11,463 nucleotides of DNA. It comes from Alphaproteobacteria bacterium (lineage in GTDB: Bacteria; Pseudomonadota; Alphaproteobacteria; CACIAM-22H2). Every line of letters starts with the position of its first letter. Position 1 is the stretch's first letter. The notes under the pieces are model-generated. The model was not told the DNA's origin. It searched no databases and saw only the letters and a list, made by a program, of their open reading frames with translations. Both the position numbers and the translations under genes were made by a program. Shown here piece after piece: positions 1-6,601 of the stretch. The DNA lies in assembly GCA_016869415.1 (NCBI GenBank), contig VGEI01000082.1:1-11463 (forward strand). The letters run 5' to 3'.

Positions 1-265
1 AGGCTGCCACGGTTTCAAAGGCTTGCGATATCAGCCATGTGAGCGCCCACTTGGTTTTCTTGAGAATAGCTAAAATCATCGTGAATAAGCTCGGCTAAAT
101 AACTATAACGAAAAACCCGGTACGATTCAGAGTGCTAGAACAATTCGTCCAGGATTCGAACCAAGAAGCCCGTTTGGCGCTTGACTTTTTGCTTTGATAG
201 TTCTTCCCTATTATTGCGCAGGGTAGAAGGCTCTATGCGCCTATCCGTAGAATACGGGTTTTGAA
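1..265. other. GC-poor region with no assignable gene
   Basis: By hand count this stretch is about 46% GC over 1-240, well below the rest of the window. I recognise nothing in it. Two short open stretches touch the left edge. One is on the plus strand, open from 3 to a TAA at 96-98 (end of product: IAKIIVNKLG). The other is on the minus strand, from an ATG at 79 running off the edge (MILAILKKTKWALTWL). They overlap, at most one can be real, and third-position GC (about 61% versus 58%) does not decide between them. A weak sigma70-like pair (TTGGCG at 174-179, GATAGT at 196-201, 16-bp spacer) could serve the gene at 266. No tRNA or mobile-element end was found. Confidence 0.4.
216..262 (+). promoter_or_regulatory. 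two stem-loops in the leader of the gene at 266
   Basis: The first is an inverted repeat GCGCA (216-220) with TGCGC (236-240) around a 15-nt loop. The second is CCGTA (245-249), loop GAA, TACGG (253-257), followed by GTTTTG. The second hairpin ends only a few bases before the ATG at 266 and would occupy the position where a ribosome-binding site should be. It resembles a small terminator but its 5-bp stem is weak. It could be the end of an upstream transcript, a translation-limiting structure, or chance. No clear Shine-Dalgarno sequence precedes the ATG. Confidence 0.25.
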
Positions 266-757
266 ATGAATGCGATTCAAATCTCGCCGCTAGGCGCGAC
301 AGCGCCTTCGGCCCCATCGGGAAAGGATCATGGCCCACCGGCCGCGTCCGCTCCCCACCCCAAAGCCAAGCCACAGCTCGCGTCCCCCGACGCGACGGCG
401 GATCAGCAATTGGCTGAAGCGCGCGCCAATTTCGCCAGCGCCACCGAAGAGCGGCGCGCGAAAGCCGAAAAGGCTCGTGCCGAGAAAGCCGCCAAGGAAG
501 CCGCTGAGGCCAAGAAGCGGGCCGAGGAGGCCGCCGTGCAGCTCGACATCGGCACGCTGGAGCGCGAGGTCGGCACCATCGACGGCACGAACAAGGTGTT
601 CGTCGATCTCGTCGATCCGATTCTCCGCCAGTCGGTAGCCCGAGTCTTCGGGCCTCCCGCAGACGGTGGCGCACCCCGCCCCGCCGCAGCCGGAGCGGCC
701 AATGCCTACGCACCCGCTGCAGCACCGCCGCCTGCCAAGGATCTGGGCGTGGCCTGA
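266..757 (+). CDS. hypothetical coiled-coil protein, 163 aa
   Basis: I do not recognise this protein with certainty. Residues 1-46 are a Pro/Ala/Ser-rich low-complexity leader with no signal peptide or membrane helix. Residues 47-92 are dense in Ala, Lys, Glu and Arg with almost no helix breakers, as in a coiled coil or long single helix. Residues 93-133 form a compact, ordered-looking segment (TNKVFVDLVDP, then VARVFGPPAD). Residues 134-163 are again an Ala/Pro-rich tail. The TNKVFVDLVDP...VARVFG pattern vaguely recalls the strand-turn-strand core of FlaG-like flagellar proteins, but this is a remote impression. ATG 266 is the only plausible start because there is no later Met in frame. The upstream ribosome site is poor. 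The gene stands alone, ends at a strong terminator, and converges on grpE. The opposite strand is also open here, but codon composition and the terminator orientation favour the plus strand. Confidence 0.65.
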   Translation: MNAIQISPLGATAPSAPSGKDHGPPAASAPHPKAKPQLASPDATADQQLAEARANFASATEERRAKAEKARAEKAAKEAAEAKKRAEEAAVQLDIGTLEREVGTIDGTNKVFVDLVDPILRQSVARVFGPPADGGAPRPAAAGAANAYAPAAAPPPAKDLGVA

Positions 758-786
758 CTACGATCTCTTTCTGCGAGCCGACCAAG

Positions 787-811
787 ACCCCGGCCTCTGT
801 GCCGGGGTTTT
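787..811 (+). terminator. Rho-independent terminator
   Basis: An 8-bp perfect stem pairs ACCCCGGC (787-794) with GCCGGGGT (801-808). It has a 6-nt loop CTCTGT and is followed by TTTT and further T-rich sequence (GCTTT). It lies 30 bp after the stop of the gene at 266-757 and 18 bp before the stop of grpE. The T tract is on the plus strand. Read from grpE, the stem is followed by CTTGG, so termination of grpE here would be less efficient, though the hairpin could still protect that transcript's 3' end. Confidence 0.85.
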
Positions 812-828
812 GCTTTCGCGATCGTGAT

Positions 829-1419
829 TCAGGCCGTCGTATCGATACCGCCGCCGGAAGACCCGGCCTGACCGCCCTTCGCCACCACCACCATCGCCGG
901 GCGCAGCAGGCGGCCATGGATCGTGTAGCCGGGTTGCAGCACCTGCACCACCGTGCCAGGCGGCTTGTCCGCTGCTTCAAGCTGCATCACAGCCTGGTGC
1001 AGGTTGTGATCGAAGGCCTGGCCGAGAGGGTCGACGCGCTTGACGTGATGACGATCGAGCGTCGCCAGAAACTCGCGCTCGACGAGCTCGATGCCCTGGG
1101 CGAACTTCTCCAGCTTCTCGTTGGCGGCGCGCTCCTCCGGCGTCAGGGTGTCGAGCGCGCGCCGCAGATTGTCCGCCAGCGGCAGGACGTCGCGGGCGAA
1201 ATTGGCCACGGCGTATTTGTTGTTGTCCTCGATTTCCCGCTGCGCACGGCGGCGCGTGTTCTCGGCCTCGGCCAGGGCGCGTAGCGCCTGATCCTTGAGA
1301 CGCACCACCTCGGCCTCGAGTTCCGCGATGCGGGCATCGGCAGTCTGGCCGCCGGTCTCAGCGCCTGCGGGAGCGCTGTCGTTGGCCGGGGTTCCGGGAT
1401 CAGGCGTGTCTGAGCTCAT
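829..1419 (-). CDS. grpE: nucleotide exchange factor GrpE
   Basis: GrpE releases ADP from DnaK so that the cytoplasmic Hsp70 cycle can proceed, and acts as a thermosensor of that cycle. The 196-residue product has the family layout. Residues 1-29 are a disordered Pro/Ala/Gly leader. Residues 30-70 are the long dimerising helix (RIAELEAEVVRLKDQALRALA, then AENTRRRAQREIEDN). A helical bundle follows with LPLADNLRRAL, and the C-terminal beta-wing region about 130-182 carries AFDHNLHQAV and GYTIHGRLLRPAMV. Length is normal. ATG 1419 is preceded by AAGGAA (minus strand, 1425-1430) at 5-nt spacing. This is better than the in-frame ATG 5 codons upstream at 1434. It lies 65 bp after hrcA on the same strand and is probably cotranscribed with it from a heat-shock promoter. 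The gene is intact. Confidence 0.97.
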   Translation of the reverse strand: MSSDTPDPGTPANDSAPAGAETGGQTADARIAELEAEVVRLKDQALRALAEAENTRRRAQREIEDNNKYAVANFARDVLPLADNLRRALDTLTPEERAANEKLEKFAQGIELVEREFLATLDRHHVKRVDPLGQAFDHNLHQAVMQLEAADKPPGTVVQVLQPGYTIHGRLLRPAMVVVAKGGQAGSSGGGIDTTA

Positions 1420-1460
1420 GGCGGTTCCTTGCACCGTAATATGGGGCGTCGTGGGTGAGC

Positions 1461-1475
1461 GGCGCCAGAGGCGCC
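1461..1475 (-). promoter_or_regulatory. small hairpin in the hrcA-grpE gap
   Basis: GGCGCC (1461-1466), loop AGA, GGCGCC (1470-1475) gives a 6-bp GC stem. No T run follows on either strand, so it is not a standard terminator. It sits between the hrcA stop and the grpE ribosome site and might stabilise or segment the dicistronic message. In DNA this GC-rich, a repeated self-complementary hexamer can also arise by chance. Confidence 0.25.
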
Positions 1476-1484
1476 CGCGGAAAA

Positions 1485-2582
1485 TCAGGCGATCAGGCGG
1501 GTAATGACCTTCGCCGTGTAATCGACCATCGGGATGATCCGCGCGTAGTTGAGGCGCGTCGGGCCGATGACGCCGATCGCGCCGACAATCTGCTGTTTGG
1601 CGTTGGCGTAGGGCGAGATGATCATCGAGCAGCCGCCCAGGCCGAAGAGCTCGTTCTCGGCGCCGATGAAGATCTGCACCCCGTCGCCGCCCTGGGTCGC
1701 GTCGAGCAGCTTGACCATCGTTTCCTTGGCTTCCAGCGTCTCGAAGAGCAGGCGAATACGCTCGAGATCCTCGAGGCCGTTGACATCGCCCAGCAGTTTC
1801 GACTGTCCGCGGATGATGAGATAGCGGTCATCGCCCTGGCCTCCGCCCGCCCAGCTGGCAAGGCCGGCCTCGACGACTTTCTGGGTCAGCGCGTCCAGCT
1901 CGGCCCGGTTCACCTCGAGCTCGGTCAGGACATCGGCCCGGGCTTCACCCAGGGTACGGCCGCGCAGCCGCGCGTTGAGATAGTTCGAGGCGCGGACCAG
2001 CTCCGACGTCGTCAGGCCGGTCGGAATCTCGACGACGCGATTCTCGACCAGCCCGTTCTCGGTCACCATGACGACCAGCGCCCGGCCAGGGCTCAGGTTG
2101 ACGAATTCGACATGCTTGAGCGCCCCCTCGGTCTTGGGCGCCAGCACCAGCCCGGCGCAATGCGACAGACCGGCGAGGATCTGGGTCGCCTGCTCCAGCA
2201 CCTGTCCGAAGCTCTTGCCCGAGGCCGAGCACTGCACGTCGATGCGCTGCTGCTCCTCGGTAGACAGGCGGCCGACCTCGAGGAAGCCGTTAACGAACAT
2301 GCGCAGACCGAGGTCGGTCGGCAGGCGCCCTGCCGAGGTATGCGGGGCGTAGAGCAGGCCGGCGTCCTGCAGATCGGCCATGACGTTGCGGATAGTGGCC
2401 GGCGAGAGGTGCTGGCCGAGCTTGCGCGACAGAGTGCGCGAGCCCACCGGCTCACCGGTCTCGACATAGGTCTCGACGATGTGGCGGAAAACCTCGCGGC
2501 TGCGCTCATTGAGCTCGGCCAGGGCCGGCGAGCTGCCGGACAGGCCAAGCGAATCGGGCCGCGATGACTTGGCCATGTTCAT
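1485..2582 (-). CDS. hrcA: heat-inducible transcription repressor HrcA
   Basis: HrcA represses groESL and related chaperone genes by binding the CIRCE inverted repeat, and its folding depends on GroEL. The N-terminal winged helix-turn-helix spans about residues 25-95 (REVFRHIVETYVETGEPVGS, LSPATIRNVMADLQDAGLL, HTSAGRLPTD). The long GAF-like HrcA domain follows. The C-terminus carries the family signature IGPTRLNYARIIPMVDYTAK, and the length (365 aa) is normal. The start is uncertain: ATG 2582, ATG 2576 and TTG 2588 are all in frame and none has a clear Shine-Dalgarno sequence. I chose 2582. The gene is upstream of and probably cotranscribed with grpE, and divergent from rph. No CIRCE element is visible in the 120-bp hrcA-rph gap, so autoregulation through CIRCE is not supported here. 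A sigma32-like promoter is a better candidate. Confidence 0.96.
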   Translation of the reverse strand: MNMAKSSRPDSLGLSGSSPALAELNERSREVFRHIVETYVETGEPVGSRTLSRKLGQHLSPATIRNVMADLQDAGLLYAPHTSAGRLPTDLGLRMFVNGFLEVGRLSTEEQQRIDVQCSASGKSFGQVLEQATQILAGLSHCAGLVLAPKTEGALKHVEFVNLSPGRALVVMVTENGLVENRVVEIPTGLTTSELVRASNYLNARLRGRTLGEARADVLTELEVNRAELDALTQKVVEAGLASWAGGGQGDDRYLIIRGQSKLLGDVNGLEDLERIRLLFETLEAKETMVKLLDATQGGDGVQIFIGAENELFGLGGCSMIISPYANAKQQIVGAIGVIGPTRLNYARIIPMVDYTAKVITRLIA

Positions 2583-2666
2583 GGACAAAATCTAGGGAGG
2601 CGTTGGGGGACCGTCAATGCGGGGCGCGCCGGCAGCCGTTCCTTCTGGACGCCACCGGGCGCGGCT

Positions 2667-2696
2667 TGTAGGGTCCCGCCCGCTCCACTTTTCAAG
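2667..2696 (-). promoter_or_regulatory. candidate sigma32-type promoter for hrcA-grpE
   Basis: On the minus strand CTTGAAA (2690-2696) is followed, 16 bp later, by CCCTACA (2667-2673). CTTGAAA is an exact heat-shock -35. The -10 is a partial match to the CCCCATnT / CYTATnT forms known for RpoH, and the spacing is at the long end. Transcription would begin near 2660 and give an 80-nt leader to hrcA. On the plus strand the same bases contain the AAGG ribosome site of rph. The assignment rests on one strong box and the expected biology of hrcA-grpE. Confidence 0.35.
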
Positions 2697-2704
2697 GTTT
2701 CCTT

Positions 2705-3418
2705 ATGCGTCCTTCCGGCCGTTCCCCCGACGCGCTTCGCGCCGTGTCCCTCGAAACCGGGGCGGCGAAATACGCCGAAGGCTCCTGTCTTGCCCGTTTC
2801 GGCGACACCCATGTCCTGTGCGCGGCGACAGTCGAGGAGAAGGTGCCGCCCTTCCTGCGCAACACGGGATCGGGCTGGGTCACCGCCGAGTACGGCATGC
2901 TGCCGCGCTCCACCCACACCCGCACCGAGCGCGAGGCGGCCAAGGGGCGGCAGAGCGGGCGCACCCAGGAGATCCAGCGCCTGATCGGACGTTCTTTGCG
3001 CGCCGTCACCGACCTCAAGGCGCTGGGCGAGCGCCAGGTGCGCATCGACTGCGACGTCATCCAGGCCGATGGCGGCACGCGCACCGCCGCCATCACCGGC
3101 AGCTACGTGGCGCTGCACCTGGCGCTGCAGACGCTCGTCGCCCAAGGCAAGCTGACGCGGCTGCCGCTGGCCGACCACGTCGCCGCCATCAGCTGCGGCA
3201 TCTACCGGGCGACACCGGTGCTCGATCTCGACTACCTCGAGGACTCGGCCGCCGATGCCGACGCCAATTTCGTGCTCACCGGAGCGGGCCGCATCATCGA
3301 GGTGCAGGGCACGGCCGAGAAGATCCCCTTCAGCGAGGCGGAGCTCATGCAGCTCCTGGGGCTCGCGCGAAAGGGCATCGGCGAGCTTGTCGCCTTGCAG
3401 AGAAAGGCGATCGGTTGA
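2705..3418 (+). CDS. rph: ribonuclease PH
   Basis: RNase PH is a phosphorolytic 3'-5' exoribonuclease that trims the 3' ends of tRNA precursors and other RNAs. It works as a ring-shaped hexamer in the cytoplasm. The 237-residue product is full length and closely follows the family: RFGDTHVLCA (31-40), WVTAEYGMLPRSTHTRTERE (58-77), GRTQEIQRLIGRSLRAV (85-101) and RIDCDVIQADGGTRTAAITG (113-132). Arg86 and Arg126 fall at the positions known in the family for tRNA and phosphate binding, so the enzyme should be active. ATG 2705 is preceded by AAGG (2694-2697) at 7-nt spacing. It is the first gene of a plus-strand group with rdgB and hemW. Its TGA overlaps the rdgB start, and it is divergent from hrcA. 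Confidence 0.97.
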   Translation: MRPSGRSPDALRAVSLETGAAKYAEGSCLARFGDTHVLCAATVEEKVPPFLRNTGSGWVTAEYGMLPRSTHTRTEREAAKGRQSGRTQEIQRLIGRSLRAVTDLKALGERQVRIDCDVIQADGGTRTAAITGSYVALHLALQTLVAQGKLTRLPLADHVAAISCGIYRATPVLDLDYLEDSAADADANFVLTGAGRIIEVQGTAEKIPFSEAELMQLLGLARKGIGELVALQRKAIG

Positions 3419-4026
3419 CGGCGGTGGCGCGGCGCTTCACCGACAAGAAGCTGGTCATCGCCAGCCACAATCCCGGCAAGGTGCGGGAGATCGGCGAGCT
3501 GATGGCGCCGTTCGGGGTGGAGGTGGTCTCGGCCGGCGCGCTCGGCCTTCCCGAACCGGAGGAGACGGGCACCACCTTCGAGGCCAATGCCGAGCTCAAG
3601 GCGCTTGCTGCCGCCACGGCGGCGAGACTGCCGGCGCTGGCCGACGATTCCGGCCTCGTGGTGCATGCGCTTGACGGCGACCCCGGCATCTACTCGGCGC
3701 GCTGGGCCGGGCCGGGCAAGGACTTCACCATCGCCATGCGCAAGGTCGAGGATGCGCTGACAGCGAAGAAAGCGGGTGACCGCGGCGCGCATTTCGTCGC
3801 CTGCCTGACGCTCGCCTGGCCCGATGGCCATAGGGAGACCTTCCGCGGCGAGGTGCACGGCACGCTGGTCTGGCCGCCGCGCGGTGACCAGGGGTTCGGC
3901 TACGATCCGATGTTCCTGCCCGAGGGCGAGACGCGCACCTTCGGCGAGATCGAGCCGCCGACCAAGCACGGCATGAGCCACCGCGCCCGCGCCTTTGAGA
4001 AGCTCGTCGCCGCCTGTTTCCGCTAG
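3415..4026 (+). CDS. rdgB: RdgB/HAM1 non-canonical purine NTP pyrophosphatase
   Basis: This enzyme hydrolyses dITP, XTP and related deaminated purine nucleotides to monophosphates, keeping them out of DNA and RNA. The 203-residue product has the Ham1/Maf-like fold signatures: SHNPGK (17-22) for triphosphate binding, TTFEANAELKA (53-63), ADDSGLVV (76-83) with the catalytic Asp pair, YSARWAG (93-99), GFGYDPMF (160-167) and MSHRARAF (187-194). The start is TTG 3415, which overlaps the rph TGA as TTGA. It has AAAGG (3403-3407) 7 nt upstream, inside the end of rph. A GTG at 3424 is the alternative but is too far from that ribosome site. The frame is also open far upstream through rph, which is GC-driven and not coding. 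Expression is probably coupled to rph. Confidence 0.95.
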   Translation: MTAVARRFTDKKLVIASHNPGKVREIGELMAPFGVEVVSAGALGLPEPEETGTTFEANAELKALAAATAARLPALADDSGLVVHALDGDPGIYSARWAGPGKDFTIAMRKVEDALTAKKAGDRGAHFVACLTLAWPDGHRETFRGEVHGTLVWPPRGDQGFGYDPMFLPEGETRTFGEIEPPTKHGMSHRARAFEKLVAACFR

Positions 4027-4036
4027 AATTCGGCGC

Positions 4037-5191
4037 ATGACGCGCGACGGTTTCGGCATCTACGTGCATTGGCCGTTCTGCCGGTCGAAATGCCCCTACT
4101 GCGACTTCAACAGCCATGTGCGCGAGCGCCATGACGAAGAGGCCTGGCGTGGAGCCCTGCTGGCCGAGCTCGATCACTTCGCGGCGCGTACACCCGGTCG
4201 CACCGTCACCTCTGTGTTCTTCGGCGGCGGCACGCCCTCGCTGATGGAGCCGGCGAGCGCGGCCGCGATCCTCGAGCGCATCGCGCAGCGCTGGACCCTG
4301 GCCGGCGATGTCGAGATCACGCTCGAAGCCAATCCCAATTCGGCCGAGGTTACGCGCTTCGCGGCCTTCCGCACGGCCGGCATCAACCGCCTGTCGATCG
4401 GCGTGCAGGCGCTTGACGATCAGGCGCTGCGCTTTCTCGGCCGCGGCCACAATGCGGGTGAAGCACGCGCCGCCATTGAAGCGGCGTCGCGCGTCTTCGA
4501 CCGCTACTCGTTCGACCTGATCTATGCCCGCCCGGGCCAGACCCAGGCGGCCTGGGAGAGCGAGCTGCGCGCGGCGCTGACTCTGGCCGGCGGCCACCTC
4601 TCGGTCTACCAGCTCACCATCGAGCCCGGCACGGCTTTTCATGCCGCGCATGAACGCGGCGATCTCGCCCTGCCCGGTCCGCATCTCGCCGCCGATCTGT
4701 TCGAGGCAACGCATGCGCTCCTCGCGGACGCCGGCCTGCCGCTCTACGAAGTCTCCAACCATGCAAGGCCGGGGCACGAGTGCCGGCACAACCTTGTCTA
4801 CTGGCGCTACGAGGATTATGTCGGCGTCGGTCCCGGCGCGCATGGGCGTCTGACCATCGACGGGCGCAAGATCGCCACCCGCCAGGAACGCGCACCGGAA
4901 ACCTGGATGGCACGCGCCAGCCGGGAGGGTCACGCCACGGCGGAGGAAGCGCCGATCGACGCCGCCAGCGCGGCGCAGGAGGCGCTGCTCATGGGGCTGC
5001 GCCTGGCCGAGGGCATCGAGGCGGCGCGCTTCGAACGCCAGACCGGCCTGCCGCTGGAACAGGCCGTCGACGCAAGCCGCCGGCGCAAACTCGTCGCGGC
5101 GGGGCTGGTGGCCGAAGCCTCGCAAGGCCTGCGCGCCACGCCGGCGGGCTTGCGTGTCCTCAACAGTGTCATTGCCGAGCTCGCGGCCTAG
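4037..5191 (+). CDS. hemW: HemW, haem-binding radical SAM protein (HemN-like)
   Basis: HemW is a radical-SAM homologue of oxygen-independent coproporphyrinogen III oxidase. Family members characterised so far bind haem and are proposed to insert it into respiratory enzymes, so the HemN-type oxidase label is probably wrong. The 384-residue product has the iron-sulfur motif CRSKCPYC (Cys15, Cys19, Cys22), the SAM-binding FFGGGTPS, ITLEANPNS, GINRLSIGVQ, GRGHN and FDLIYARPGQT. It also has the HemW/HemN region YEVSNHARPGHECRHNLVYW and a C-terminal HemN_C domain (EALLMGLRLAEGI). The start ATG 4037 is 10 bp after the rdgB stop. The upstream in-frame ATG 3995 would overlap rdgB, and the family begins at the FGIYVHWPFC segment. 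It is the third gene of rph-rdgB-hemW, a common proteobacterial order, and converges on the LpoA-like gene. Confidence 0.93.
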   Translation: MTRDGFGIYVHWPFCRSKCPYCDFNSHVRERHDEEAWRGALLAELDHFAARTPGRTVTSVFFGGGTPSLMEPASAAAILERIAQRWTLAGDVEITLEANPNSAEVTRFAAFRTAGINRLSIGVQALDDQALRFLGRGHNAGEARAAIEAASRVFDRYSFDLIYARPGQTQAAWESELRAALTLAGGHLSVYQLTIEPGTAFHAAHERGDLALPGPHLAADLFEATHALLADAGLPLYEVSNHARPGHECRHNLVYWRYEDYVGVGPGAHGRLTIDGRKIATRQERAPETWMARASREGHATAEEAPIDAASAAQEALLMGLRLAEGIEAARFERQTGLPLEQAVDASRRRKLVAAGLVAEASQGLRATPAGLRVLNSVIAELAA

Positions 5192-5214
5192 CGGCTGCCG
5201 CGCGGGCTTTTATT
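5178..5214 (+). terminator. possible terminator at the hemW stop
   Basis: CGCGGC (5182-5187) pairs with GCCGCG (5197-5202) around a 9-nt loop that contains the hemW stop. The outer bases AGC (5178-5180) can pair with GCT (5206-5208) across a small internal loop. TTTATT follows. The structure overlaps the coding end of hemW, and the gap to the convergent gene is only 18 bp. The T tract is short and interrupted, so this is a moderate candidate on the plus strand only. Confidence 0.35.
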
Positions 5215-6586
5215 GAGTCGCCGGGCGGAAATCCTGCGGGGCGGGCGAGATCGTGCGGAATCCGTCGCGTCGCACCTCGAGCACTGCCAGGCCGCGCTCC
5301 ACCACGCCATCGGTGTGGAAACGGAAGATGCCGTCCGAGCCGGCGAAACCGTTGGGATTGCCGATCGCCGCCCGCGAGAAATCAGGCTGCTCGCCCGCTC
5401 GCGCCAGCACCGCCGCCAGCGCCACCGCGTCATAGGCCAGCGTCGCCAGGCGCGGCGGCTCGCGCCCGTAAACCTCCTGGAAGCGGCGGGCGAAATCGCT
5501 GCGCGCCTCGGGCGGCGGTGCGGGAAACCAGGCGCCGATCAGGGCCGGCTCGCGCGTCAGCCGCGCGTCTTCCCACAGGGCGGTGCCGAGGAAGCGCACG
5601 CGCGCCGGATCGACGTCGTAGTAGGGCAGCAGCGGCGCGATCGACAGCAGCCGGTCGCCGAAATCCGGCAGGAGAACGGAGTCGAAGCCGACTTCGCCCA
5701 GCGTGTCGATGCCCTCGAGCCGGCGCAGGGCCTGCTTCGAGATCTCGTCGTCGCGCGCTTCCAGGTCGCGCTTCTGCTGCAACAGGGCCGCCCGGCGCGC
5801 CTCGTAGCCAGCGAAGCGCCGCACCACAGCCGTGGCGTCGCCGGCGGCCGGATCGTAGCGCTCGATCTGGCTGACCTGGGCAGCGCTGGCTGCCGCCGTG
5901 CGCCGCAGCGCATCCTCGACCGTGCTGCCGAAGGCGTTGCCCGGCAGCAGGGCAGAGAAGCGTTGCAGGCCGCGCGTGCGAGCGAAACCGACGATGCGCT
6001 CGATCTGGGTCTGGGGGGTGATGCCCAGCACGTATACGCCGTTACCGGCGACCGAGCGGTCGTTCGACAGGGCGATGACGTTGACCTCGGCCGGGCGGGC
6101 CACTGCCGCCACCGCCGGCACCTCGACGCCGAAGAGCGGCCCGACGATCAGCCGCGCCCCGGCGGCGATGGCGTCGTTGGCGGCGGCTGTGGCGCCCTCG
6201 GGCGTGCCGCCGGTGTCGCGCGGCAGCAGCACGAAGGCATCGTCGCCGACATCGAAGGCGGCGACCGTCGCCGCATCGAGCAGCGCCTTGCCGGCCGCGG
6301 CACTGGGGCCGGAGAGCGGCAGCAGCAGCGCCACGACCGGCCTGGTCTCCGGCTCGGCCGCCGGCGCCTCTCTTGTCTCGGGCATGGGTATCGGCAGCGG
6401 CAGCGGCGCCTCGGGCTGCGGTGCCGGCCGGGCCACCGGCTGCGGCGCCTGGGTGGCGGGCTGGCTGGCCGAACCCTGTTTGAAGATGTAATAGTCGCGC
6501 GCTGACATGTCCTGGCAGGCGCCGAGCGCCAGGCCGAGAACGACCATGGTCAGCACCAGCGGGCCGCGACTTCCGATACTCTTCAA
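5210..6586 (-). CDS. LpoA-like penicillin-binding protein activator lipoprotein
   Basis: In E. coli, LpoA (YraM) is an outer-membrane lipoprotein that activates the peptidoglycan synthase PBP1A. Alphaproteobacterial relatives carry only its periplasmic-binding-protein-like domain. Here a signal peptide ends in the lipobox LALGAC with lipidated Cys24. Residues 40-82 are a Pro/Ala/Glu-rich linker long enough to span the periplasm. Residues 84-450 are a type I periplasmic-binding fold (VVALLLPLSG, LIVGPLFG, NVIALSNDRS, LAYDAVALAAVLA) with a charged helical insertion at about 261-293. The start is TTG 6586, with GGAGG (minus strand, 6593-6597) at 6-nt spacing. The internal ATG (Met14) would remove the basic N-region of the signal peptide. 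Divergent from rsmI, as in E. coli. Activation of a PBP here is inferred from family and neighbourhood, and an amino-acid-binding role is the alternative. Confidence 0.85.
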   Translation of the reverse strand: MKSIGSRGPLVLTMVVLGLALGACQDMSARDYYIFKQGSASQPATQAPQPVARPAPQPEAPLPLPIPMPETREAPAAEPETRPVVALLLPLSGPSAAAGKALLDAATVAAFDVGDDAFVLLPRDTGGTPEGATAAANDAIAAGARLIVGPLFGVEVPAVAAVARPAEVNVIALSNDRSVAGNGVYVLGITPQTQIERIVGFARTRGLQRFSALLPGNAFGSTVEDALRRTAAASAAQVSQIERYDPAAGDATAVVRRFAGYEARRAALLQQKRDLEARDDEISKQALRRLEGIDTLGEVGFDSVLLPDFGDRLLSIAPLLPYYDVDPARVRFLGTALWEDARLTREPALIGAWFPAPPPEARSDFARRFQEVYGREPPRLATLAYDAVALAAVLARAGEQPDFSRAAIGNPNGFAGSDGIFRFHTDGVVERGLAVLEVRRDGFRTISPAPQDFRPATQ

Positions 6587-6601
6587 GGACAACCTCCGGT
6601 G
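6584..6601. promoter_or_regulatory. interlocked start region of lpoA-like gene and rsmI
   Basis: The TTG start of the minus-strand lipoprotein (6584-6586) and the GTG start of plus-strand rsmI (6599-6601) are separated by 12 bp. Those 12 bp contain the lipoprotein's GGAGG ribosome site (6593-6597 on the minus strand). The best rsmI ribosome site, AAGGA (6585-6589), overlaps the lipoprotein's start codon. There is no space for a conventional promoter between the genes, so each promoter should lie within the other coding region. Confidence 0.75.

Noticed and set aside
128..140. GAGTGCTAG, like one half of a CIRCE element
   Set aside because: The matching TTAGCACTC half is absent at the required 9-nt distance on either side.
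140..170. Minus-strand GGTTCGAATCC resembling a tRNA T-loop
   Set aside because: The flanking T stem does not pair fully and no matching 5' acceptor sequence occurs 60-75 nt upstream, so there is no tRNA.
176..195. TGGCGC...TTGCT like a sigma54 promoter
   Set aside because: The GG to GC spacing is 13 bp instead of the required 10.
135..980. Long minus-strand open frame
   Set aside because: It lies antisense to the 266-757 gene, crosses a strong terminator and overlaps the end of grpE; its product is Arg/Trp-rich and of shadow composition.
1455..2567. 370-codon plus-strand open frame
   Set aside because: Exact antisense of hrcA, caused by high third-position GC; its product has no recognisable domain.
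2617..3414. Upstream in-frame extension of rdgB through rph
   Set aside because: Stop-free only because of GC bias; the product is Arg/His/Pro-rich and the rph frame is the conserved one.
3725..5125. 466-codon minus-strand open frame
   Set aside because: Antisense of rdgB and hemW, both of which are unmistakable on the plus strand.
5213..6505. 430-codon plus-strand open frame
   Set aside because: Antisense of the LpoA-like gene, with an Arg/Gly/Gln-rich shadow product.
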